Shown: one piece after another, positions 55,496 to 64,000 of the stretch
Layout: every line of letters starts with the position of its first letter
Numbering within the stretch: position 1 is the stretch's first letter
From: Takakia lepidozioides
Lineage: Eukaryota; Streptophyta; Takakiopsida; Takakiales; Takakiaceae
Direction of reading: 5' to 3'
Length of the DNA: 64,000 bases
Assembly (NCBI GenBank): GCA_030704615.1
Contig: CM060733.1
Span: 42,284,001-42,348,000 of the forward strand
Translations under genes and position numbers: made by a program
The notes under the pieces: model-generated
Told to the model about the DNA's origin: nothing
What the model saw: only the letters and a program-made list of their open reading frames with translations
The model's database searches: none

Positions 55496-56730
55496 TGTAG
55501 TGCAAATGTCCCTAGCATTATTAATTTTGCCTCTTTGATAGCCTTAGTATTGATGTTAAAGTCAAAGGGTTCCAACAATTAATTTGGACCATTGACTAAT
55601 TAATGCAGTCTTGACTTGGAGGCTAAATTAGTGCTTTAGTGGCATTATTATTGCCTTGGGAATTATCCCATATCGTTTGCACATAGTGAAGGTGCTTTTC
55701 TAGTATATAAGGATAGGCTTGGCTCTTAGGACTTCATCTCTTGGTGTTCCAGTGATGAGCTTGAGCAATCAAGCGAAACTTGTTTGGAATAAAACACCTT
55801 AACTCTATTTGTGTCTCCACACTTAGAGAAGTTGAGAGTCTAGTCCTTGCCCGCCCGGGCAACTTGGATCGAAGGTCGAAGGGGTGCTCGGTTCCAAGGG
55901 GAATCCCAACCCTTGGATACTTCCGAGGCTTTTTTTCTTTCCAAAGCATGGGCGTATATAGCCTTCCGTTTTACGAACCTCTTTTTGAAGGTGGGGCATA
56001 TAAGTTTTCCAACTAGGGGTTGAGACTTGACCCTATGTTTGTGAGTGCCTTGAGCGCATGCTTGCCCATAGTGAGCAAGATTTTTGTCGCTAAACAAGGA
56101 GGAGCAAACATAAAAAAGCTTACGGTTGGAGCGAAAGTGCCTCATTCTTCAATTAGAGAACCTTATCTCGTGAGGGCGGGAGTCCTTGCATAAGACATAA
56201 TAGTCTTATAACATCCCTTTAGGCACGATAGGCGCACTTTGTATGCATTTGTCTTGGTTTTCGTTGCATTTGTATTTGGGTCCGAACCGGCCCCCCTTAA
56301 AATTTACTGTCTTTTTCCAGTATTTTTTCTACTTTTTGTTACCTTTGCAAGCCTTTGTTGACCACCTTGAACCCTAAACCCTAAACCCTGGGACCTGCAA
56401 TTTGATGGGGTCATAGCCACTCCACTTTTGATTTGGAAATGGTGGGTCTTGGGACAAGCAAAATTGGATAAAGCTAGGTTTTAATTTGGTCAAACCAATT
56501 TTTTTCTCACTTTTTCTTTGGGCCCTGATATTTGAGGTCTGGGCCAATGGTATAATCTCACAATTGCCACGGTGCAAAGCCCCTACCCTCCCAGGTGTGC
56601 TGGGTAGCATTGTCGGTGGCTCCAAAGAAACAATCCATGGATCGAAGATTCTCTTTTTACGCTTAGCATCGAAGCGAGCCTTCCTTCGCCGTTGCAACTG
56701 CCTCAATGTGCTGAGCTGCTGCTTGTCGGA
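55496..56730. other. Non-coding stretch, perhaps LTR/leader of a Ty3 element
   Basis: 55.55-55.80 kb has a promoter-like block (TAGTATATAAGGATAGGC, TATA box about 55703-55709) of the kind found in LTRs. 56371-56389 has CCCTAAA repeats. No gene. Confidence 0.4.
56371..56389 (-). repeat. Short telomere-type repeat (CCCTAAA)
   Basis: ACCCTAAACCCTAAACCCT, about 2.7 copies of the plant telomere unit, in non-coding DNA 0.9 kb from the Penelope-like element end. Confidence 0.8.
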
Positions 56731-56744
56731 TTTCATCTAGTCCT

Positions 56745-57727
56745 TCCAACATCTCGAGTCGTTCCTTTAATGACTCTGATTGTCACCAATCGTTCGGTAA
56801 TGGCCAATCGTAGAGATGGGATTTCTGTCTCGATTGGCATGATGAACTCTAACCCATAAACCAATGAAAAGGGGGTATGTCGAGTAGTTACCTTATGGGT
56901 TGTGTGAAATGCCCACACGGCCGAAATTAACTTGGTGTCCCAATCCCTTTTGTGCTCCCTGATTGTCTTGGAGAGAATGTTGCACAGGGTTTGGTTGGCG
57001 CGCTCCACCTGCCCACTCGTTTGTGGATGATAAAGGGTGGCATTGTGATGCTTGATGGAGAATGCCACCATCATTTCCTCGATGATGTCGTTGATGAAGT
57101 GAGATCCTCTGTCACTCACTATCTCTTTTGGGCATCCGAATCGGGAAATGATATATTTATAAATGAAAGAGGCGGTTACCTTTGCGTTGGCTCTCTTAAC
57201 CGCTTTGGCTTCTGCCCACTTGGTCAGATACTTAGTGGCTATAATGATGTAGCGATTTTGTCGACTCGATGCAGGGTGCACTTCCCCTACATAGTCGATC
57301 CCCCACTTCTCAAACGGAGCAAGGGGGAGAGTGGGACTAACGGCATTCCGAGCCTGTTATTTCGCTTGGCGTACCTTTGACAAGAGTCGCATTTTCGCAC
57401 ATGCATGTGCGCATCTTTGAACATGGAGGGCCAGTAGTATCCTACCCTCAAAGCCTTTTGCACTGTGAGCCGCCCTGCAAAGCGTCCTCCGCACATGCTA
57501 TCATGGGCTGACTCTAAAATCTGGGGAACCTCCTCCGGGGTGATGCATCGGCTCAAGAGTCTATCCAATCCCCTTCTATAAAATTGCCCTCCCACAAGAG
57601 CAAACTTCATGTTGCGCAGTCGAAGCCTTCGTCGCGCATGTCGATCCAATCCCGGGGGAAATTCCAGGGTGCTTAAATAATGAGCTAAGTGTTCATGGAC
57701 TCGGCTCATTTTTGGTATGTCATGCAT
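56745..57727 (-). pseudogene. Ty3/gypsy integrase fragment
   Basis: Minus strand, two open stretches. 57727-57287 carries the zinc-binding domain (VPQILESAHDSMCGGRFAGR, then VRKCDSCQRYAKR, an HHCC finger). 57281-56733 carries the core: YIIIATKYLTKWAEAKAVKR, CPKEIVSDRGSHFINDIIEE, NATLYHPQTSGQVERANQTL, KLISAVWAFHTTHKVTTRHTP. The catalytic second D (SDRG) and E (VERAN) are visible. The first D appears substituted (usual 'vaiDYfTKW', here IIIATKYLTKW). A frame break separates the two parts; RT and LTRs are not present. Confidence 0.82.
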
Positions 57728-57729
57728 AA

Positions 57730-58927
57730 ATGAGCTAGGCCCATTGCTATATGGTTGGAATCTCTGGATGATTTTTGGTAGGTTTCTAGGGGCAATTTAC
57801 TGCAGCTGGGTACCAAAAATTGGTAAAAAGTCAAAAAAAGGGCTTGGGAACTTAAAGGTTAAATAAGGTAGAGGTATTTAATTCAGACCTAAAATCTTTC
57901 ACGATGAGTACAAATTAATTTTGAAAATGTCCACCACCTTGACATAAAAACTTGCGTCGGTTCTAAGTCACCTAACAAAAAACTTCGAAACCTTATGATT
58001 TTTGAATCCACGCATTCTTTGCTGCATTGGAATCCACTTTAATTTGCTAACAAAAATATACAAAAACTTGACCATTCTAATAGTAGTAACTATGCCGAGT
58101 GATTAATATATCACTTATTTTGGTACGATCACCTTACTTTTGACAACAGCAAAAAAATTAGGTTTCACTTCAATCACAAAATCGGAAACTATGCTCAATT
58201 TTCGAACGATTTCCATTGTGGAATACCTCACGGACGAGAGACAGAGCATGATATTGCATATGAGGACTCCTGCCTAAGTCAGCACAGCCGCTCTCCGCCT
58301 TTGACTGGTCCGCTTGCGCTTCCCGAACAACGATCGAAACGAAAGCCACGATCAAGATCCGCATCCTCCTCCTCCATGGCCCTATGCACGGACAGCTAGG
58401 GTTGCAAGAACCCCTATGCAATCGGAGACGGGGAATTGAGCAATAAATGCTTGGAGAGGAAATGTTGGGGTGACAGAAACGAAATACATGAAAATGTGGC
58501 GTGTGATTGCAGTGGAGAATCAAAACAAAAACAAATGAAAAACAGGAGAGGAACGCAAAGATTGCAAGGTGGTATGGAATTGGAAAGAAGAGCACCGACT
58601 AAAAACCTTGAAGCGGAGTTTCCCTTGCAACGCAGAGACAGACACTCTCCAGTCAGCAAGTGGAGGGCCCGTTTCCTGACATGCACGAGGTGGCGGTGCC
58701 CCGTTATGAGATCTGCGATTTGCCGGTTTAGCTGGGCTCTAAGAAAATTGAAGGGCAGCCTGCCCCTGCATGCAGCCCGGCTCCAAAATGTAAAAATCAC
58801 CCAGCTATTTGTGCAACTTTGTAGGTCACTATATATCAATGTCTTACATTAAATTTTTTGACTTGTACATTACTAGTGCATAGTGACACAAGTAAGGTGA
58901 ACTCTAAATAATGGTTTTCATCTTTTA
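57730..58927. other. Unassigned sequence
   Basis: Contains overlapping open frames on both strands around 58170-58850 (longest about 140 codons) without recognisable domains. No element ends or RNA genes found. Confidence 0.35.
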
Positions 58928-59320
58928 CTCCCTTTGTTCCGAAATAAAAAGCACTTTTGATTTCTTCATGTATTTGTACCTCTTCATATATTTGTATTCT
59001 TCACGTATTTGTATTTATTCTTTTATTTTATTTTATTTTATTGTTTTTTCTTAAAAAAAGGGGAACACCTGGGGAGCGACAGCTCACAAATCAGGCCCCT
59101 TAACAGTGAGAGGAGAAAATAACCTCTTTCACAGTAACCCGCGCCGCGAGGCATAGGAACGGGACCAGGAACCGGGGAGAAGAGTATGCCACACCCGTCA
59201 GTAGCAAGATTCGACCCCAGAATCGCCTCGGTCGCACTTAGTGCTCTTAGCCAACTGAGCTACCGACTGTTGGTTTTTAATTTCCGAATGGTAAATCACA
59301 AAAAATCAAAAGTGATCACG
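58928..59320. mobile_element. MITE-like inverted repeat (Stowaway style), interrupted by a SINE
   Basis: The left arm starts CTCCCTTTGTTCCGAAAT and contains CACTTTTGATTT (58952-58963). The right arm has the complement AAATCAAAAGTG (59303-59314) next to TTCCGAA. The CTCCCT...TTCCGAAATAA start is typical of Stowaway/mariner MITEs. A SINE occupies the middle. Confidence 0.5.
59020..59271 (-). mobile_element. tRNA-derived SINE
   Basis: The minus strand starts near 59271 with a tRNA-like head. The A box TAGCTCAGTTGG lies at 59262-59251 and the B box GGGTCGAATCT at 59217-59207, about 34 bases apart as in tRNA promoters. The body follows, and the element ends in a T-run and an ATAAA-rich tail (AATAAAATAAAATAAAA, about 59020-59040). 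Probably transcribed by RNA polymerase III from the internal boxes. Roughly 250 bp. Confidence 0.8.
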
Positions 59321-59912
59321 GAAATCACTGCAGAGAAGCCGTCGTCAACACACACAAGGAATCTGATACTCAGAGTGCCTGCACATCTTCCAATGATATG
59401 AAAAACTCTGGTCTACAACTCCTAGTAGAAGTCTATCTTAACGCTATTTGGTTCACTTGACTCACCGCCAAGTGTAGCCAAAACACAACTTCAAGAATAT
59501 TCACACCTAATCTCAATTCTCAATGGCACCTGATGCCCAGTGCACTACAACACACAACCGCGCCTTGGTGTTGAACCAATTGACCTGCCGACTCCCCTGG
59601 AAACAAAATTATTCTGGAATATCCTGCAAACTTGTCACACCATCGTATCAGTGTAACACAAAGCTGATGAACTCATTGATTGGTTCATGAAAACATACTT
59701 GTCATTAATTTGTGTCCCTTTTTCACAGGTTCTTGAAGTTGGTCCGTGGTTGAATACAGAAGCAGTCTAACTTAGTAGTATACTTCTGTAGCGTGGAAAG
59801 GTGTGACAGCAACAAGAGAATATATAGAAATGTCACCAAACACAAAAAAATAGAGCCAGTATCCCAATGAACCTTCTCAATACTCCATGAGCCATCACAA
59901 AATTTGTCCCCG

Positions 59913-62005
59913 TCACTCCTTGATAGAACGTAAGAAATCACATAACACGCGGTCAAACAAATCCTCCGCTTCTACCTGTCCAATATAGCCAATTAAACGA
60001 TTATCTTGGCATTCAGATTGGAGTTTAGCTGGCTTCTTTGCAGGATAGGCAACTACCAAGCTGATGCAACCATCTTTGCATGCGGCAAGCACCCTCGTTT
60101 TGGACTCGGAACTATTCTTGTACATCTGTTCCGGATCTGTAGTTGCCACTGCTCTAGCCCACTGCACCTCAGATCGCAGCTTCAGTTGACAGAAGACGGA
60201 ATCTTCAAATTCCCAAGTCTCACAACAAAAAGAACATCAGCTCCAGATCTGTCGTCAAAAATGAGGCATGGCGGACGAGATTTCTCTTCAGCATCAAGAA
60301 ATTTACTTACGGTGTGGATCCTATATGACTCCCTCCACACTCCTTCACCTTCACCGGTAATCGTTGGCTTGTCCCTTGCGAATTTTGGAGGCAGGGTTGC
60401 ATCCTTGAAACAGCACATATCGGCCAACAATTTTGTGCCGTCAAACAGCTTGGCCACATGAACTGTGAAAAGTTTCTCCCATGCCCTACCCATTGCACTG
60501 GGATCATCCTTGCAATCAACCATGTAGTCTTTGAGTGATTTCTCAAATGAATGGTTGTTCGTCAAGTAGTTCATGATGCTATGATGGACTGTCGGTTCGA
60601 CTATAGAGAAAGTGAATTGGGAACCTGTTGAATGGTGTAGCTGTCCAAGGCCACACTCGAGCAAAGTCATATCTCCGTCCGTTGAAACGGTATGTTCTCC
60701 CCTCCCTGCATAGGCAAAGGAGGTTCCTATTCTTTGCACCAAGGAAGCACCATTGAATGATTCTTCTTTCAGGACAAATGTGCCTTTTGCTCCACACAGA
60801 GCGCTCACAGCATAATAAATGGAAGTGCTGTCATTGGTGTCGCTTGTGATCTCCTTGAAATAGTTGTCTACTACGGTTATATCCCATCTTCCTCCAGCCT
60901 TCCTCAGAAGGCGCTCGACACAACTTACCAAACACCTTCGACGGCCTCTGAACTTTTCCAGCAGATACTGGGCATTGTCCTCCATATGATCATCCTCTAG
61001 CTTCAGGTACTCGCTGCAGAATTTCAGAACCTGACGCACATCTGTCCATGAAGAAAATGGAGCAGAAGAAAATTGAACCGGGCCACCACCCCCTTCTTTT
61101 GCAATCAGCGAACCTATGTCCGCTTCCAGCTTCAAAAAGCTGACACCTGTACCAGCAACAAATACTTTCTGCTTTGGCAACGCCGTAGATGGCCCCACTA
61201 GGGCTTTGATCAACGGAGAAAAAATGGACCTTAGCTCTTTCGTCTCGGGGGATTCATAGTCATTTACATTTTTCCTTCCCAACACCTGCGCTTCATCCAG
61301 AACTACAGTGAAAGTGCCAACCTTCCCCTCTAAATCCGTCCACAGTTTTTCTATCCTAGCATTTAGCCCCTCTGAATCTTCCAGGGAAGTAACCACGTTA
61401 AAAAGTTTCCGAGTAAGCACATCATATAGATCGTTACGATCTGCACCAAGGAAAGCACGGAATTGCACCTGGAGCATGAGCCATTGCAGAGGACTCAAAT
61501 CAGGAATTTCTTGGTGACAAAATTCCAAGATTAACAACCTTGAAAGAATGGCACACCTCATACGTTTCATCACATTCCTGTGATTCATTGCCTTATCGAC
61601 CTCTATCTCGTGAGAACTCACAGAGGCGACATCATCTGACCCACCGTTTCCTTTGGTTTTAGCTGTCCAAAAAAAACCCCACTTCTCTGCAAGCAGCTCG
61701 TAAAGAAACCGAGTTTTCCCACTCCCACTCACTCCAACAACTGGCACAACACCAGTCGAGCCATCATTCGCTCGTTCCCACAAATCACCAACATCTTCAG
61801 TCCAACGAGCAGTTAATTTATCCAGTAAAATGCTTGGATAACCACGGTGGTCAAGTGGCACACCGTTCTGTATAGACAAATTGCACCCCATCTTTTTGAA
61901 CGTGTCCAAAAACCCAGAAAATTTCAATTTCCATTCTTGCATAACCACCTTCACTGATTCTGTAAGCAAAACCCACACACTTTCCGTCACTCCTGACAGA
62001 TCCAT
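59913..62005 (-). CDS. Crinkler-type P-loop NTPase with C-terminal nuclease-like domain, one frameshift
   Basis: ATG at 62005 opens 607 codons to 60182; the last part (to 59913) continues in another frame. Walker A GVSGSGKT at residues 91-98, Walker B VVLDEAQ at about 234-240, and a sensor-like strand KVFVAGTG at about 280-287. A helical region with RRRCLVSCVERLLRKAGGRW follows. The C-terminal part has RAWEKLF, then SGADVLFVV and, after a one-base shift near 60200, VFCQLKLRSEVQWARAVATT. The E ... D ... QxK series resembles the restriction-endonuclease-like fold joined to NTPases in Crinkler (CRN/CR) proteins of oomycetes, fungi and some other eukaryotes. Known members act as effectors or in conflict; the role here is inferred. 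Start supported by the ATG; an upstream exon is possible. The shift may be decay or an assembly error. Confidence 0.7.
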
Positions 62006-62559
62006 GTATCAAAAATAAGAGCATCCTATCTTGCAAATAATTGAACAATACAAAAGATACACCAACAAAGCCTATGACCAAAGAAAATGCAAAGAGAAGG
62101 GGAACATGGAAGGGAAGGCCAAGTAACAGAGTAGCTCTACCTGAAAACCCGTTTCCAGAGGTTTTCAATCTCTTCGCAGATCTCTCTCCCCCTGCAAATA
62201 TGTCAGATTTTGTCAAATTTCAAAAGATCTGCATTCATCCAAACTCTTACCATGGAATTACTGATGAAACTGCTGTTGTATGGCAGCATCCTGTAACCCT
62301 AAACCAAATCTCTCTCCCACTGCATATATGTCAGACTCCACCCATCACAGAGTATGTCCTGGCCTTGAAAGAGGCCCTCCCACACTTTACACAGTCACTT
62401 CAAGATCTCTCCTCTTGCCCATGGTGACACAAGGAGGGAGGTAGAAGGTGCTGTAGATTCTTGGGAGAGCTTCGCCACTTCTGCTGCTAATAGAGTCATG
62501 GAAGGAAACTAATTATCTGTGGTAGAGCAGTAAATTGGTGGACCCATGAGGTCAAGCTC

Positions 62560-62830
62560 AAGATTGCTGAGAGGCAGGCGCTCTATAAGGACTGCTGTAA
62601 TATCAAAGATGAAAAAATGCTCTGGTCTAGATACTACCAACTGCGTAAAGAGGTCAATCAGCTTGTAAGGGATCAGAAGAGGCTTTACTGGGAGAAGTTG
62701 TACAGTGACATAAACTTAACCCACCATGGTCGTAATGACAAAAGATTATGGTTGGCCTTACAGCCAATCATCATAACACCAACAATTGCACAACCAATAC
62801 ATGTACCCTACCTGGATCTTGGCAAGAACC
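62560..62830 (+). pseudogene. LINE pre-RT linker fragment
   Basis: Reads LWSRYYQLRKEVNQLVRDQK, RLYWEKLYSDINLTHHG, then DKRLWLALQPII. The pattern of basic residues with 'LR..V..L.R..KR.YW......I......K.LW' matches the region between endonuclease and RT in LINEs. No RT follows. Confidence 0.5.
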
Positions 62831-62839
62831 ACAACAGTG

Positions 62840-64000
62840 ATAGACAATGTATATAGACTGGGAAAACGTAACACACCGAAGAGAAGAACGCAGAACACTT
62901 TAAACCTGCCCTCATCTGCCGCAATCTGACCCACCTTAAGAAAATAATAGTCCTTTAGGTCTGGAAACCTTCAAGTGCAAACCCTGTTACCTGCTGGGGG
63001 TGCTACAAAAGAATAAACCACAAGTATCAACCAACAAAACGACTTGGAATAAAAATAGAAGAGGGTGTAAGGACAGCAATCACTGTACTATTGATAACAT
63101 ACCAGCAGCTTCAGAGGGTTCAAAGCAAAAAACATAACGAAAAAAAAACAAACCATAAACGCTACCAAGAAGCTGCTTGTAATGCTAAAAATATGCAAAT
63201 ATCTCAAGATACTAGATTCAGTTTGAAATACCCTGTCCTAACAAACAACCGTGTCTTTCAAAGGACCCCCCTCATATTTTACTTGTTAACATGGATCTAT
63301 CGAATGAATAAACTGCATGTATCAACCGTACACAGGATCACACACGGGATTGGGAGAAGCTGTTGAAACCCTGAGTGCACAACGCAGCCAAGAAACCAAA
63401 AAAATTGCAAACACTTGACTCCAAGCTACGCATTGAACGAATCATTGAACAAATCAGCAACTGCAGCAGGTTCAACAATCAACTGCCCAATTGTCTTGCG
63501 AGAATTCAAATGTGCCTGCCCATCATCAGAATTGCAGACATAAAAACAAACGGGCTCAGACTGCCCTAGGCAACCCATCGACATTCACCAGACTCTCTCC
63601 ATGACGCACTATCTGACACCCTAGCTAATGGGTGAACTCTGTCACAGAAGGTTCTGCAGCCAAGGTGGTTTTGGTTAACTCACATAAGTCACCAACAACC
63701 ACATTCTGTCATCGACCAATTAACAGCTCAAAACATGCGCACAAATTCGGCTAGAGCTTTCTATCTTCTGAAGATGGTACTCAAGAAATCGTAAAGGTTT
63801 GAACAACACTACTGATTCGCAGGTCACATGCATCAAAGTACTGAAGAGAGAACAGAAACTCATTCTTCACACATTGGTAGCAAACCCTACAAACTTACAC
63901 TCACCAGACTCCCTCCTTGACGCACTATCTGACACCCTGAACCATCAACCATGGTTTCCATAACCAACAATCCCACAAAGAAAGTAGCCTGCGAAGACAG
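62840..64000. other. Unassigned sequence with short direct repeats
   Basis: GACGCACTATCTGACACCCT occurs at 63603 and again at 63919 with similar flanks (CACCAGACTC(T/C)CTCC). GAATAAAC(C/T)(A/G)CA(A/T)GTATCAACC occurs at about 63012 and 63306. No coding gene found up to the right edge. Confidence 0.45.

Noticed and set aside
58170-58852. Overlapping 138-141-codon open frames on both strands
   Set aside because: No recognisable motif, and mutual overlap on opposite strands makes at least most of them chance.
62141-62216. Upstream exon for the Crinkler-type gene (ERSAKRLKTSGNGFS with donor CAG|GTAGAG)
   Set aside because: It would splice in phase to TCAG|GAGTGACGG, but no ATG opens it and a stop lies just upstream; kept only as a possibility.

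Overview
The window is nuclear DNA from a land plant with a large, repeat-rich genome. A seedless plant (fern or lycophyte) fits best, but the sequence does not settle this. Three observations point to land plants: a full-length PLS-DYW pentatricopeptide (PPR) gene, TTTAGGG-type telomere repeats at internal sites, and chromoviruses next to a copia element primed by initiator-Met tRNA. A Penelope-like element, a Crinkler-type NTPase/nuclease and a SLO/BK-type K+ channel make a flowering plant unlikely. Most of the DNA is decayed retroelements; only a few host genes are visible.

Layout, left to right. 1-655 (-): the last exons of a SET-domain (Rubisco LSMT-like) methyltransferase gene running off the left edge. 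815-4545 (+): a degraded Ty3/gypsy element. 4886-17457 (+): a multi-exon gene for a SLO/BK-type, RCK-containing K+ channel. I reconstructed ten exons by splice phase. Its 6.9-kb intron holds a degraded copia element between two LTR-like repeats. 17.88-19.15 kb (+): an L1-type LINE. 20.17-21.62 kb (+): the 3' end of a chromovirus with chromodomain and LTR. 21.99-25.06 kb (+): an intact PLS-DYW PPR gene. 26.8-28.0 kb (-): an L1 3' end. 28.0-29.3 kb: a pair of direct repeats. 30.1-34.4 kb (-): a PPR-DYW pseudogene and a further PPR fragment. 34.6-35.9 kb: nested tandem duplications.

Right half. 36.4-42.4 kb: a chromovirus of the same family as the one at 20 kb, whose middle (RT end, RNase H, integrase start) is inverted and carries a CACTA-like terminus. 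42.4-44.6 kb (+): a second kind of LINE. 44.7-48.6 kb: repeat-rich DNA with a 21-bp minisatellite leading into a Ty3 gag. 48.6-50.4 kb (-): the 5' part of a copia element with LTR and PBS. 53.6-55.5 kb: a Penelope-like element split into two opposed halves. 56.7-57.7 kb (-): a Ty3 integrase fragment. 58.9-59.3 kb: a tRNA-derived SINE inside a MITE-like inverted repeat. 59.9-62.0 kb (-): the Crinkler-type gene. The last 2 kb hold a LINE scrap and short duplications.

The genes form no common pathway. The intact DYW protein would act in organellar RNA editing, the SET protein in lysine methylation, the channel in Ca2+/ligand-gated K+ flux, and the Crinkler-type protein in defence or conflict. 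The channel and the Crinkler-type gene each carry an apparent one-base frameshift. Three reverse transcriptases here have lost catalytic Asp residues by D-to-N change.
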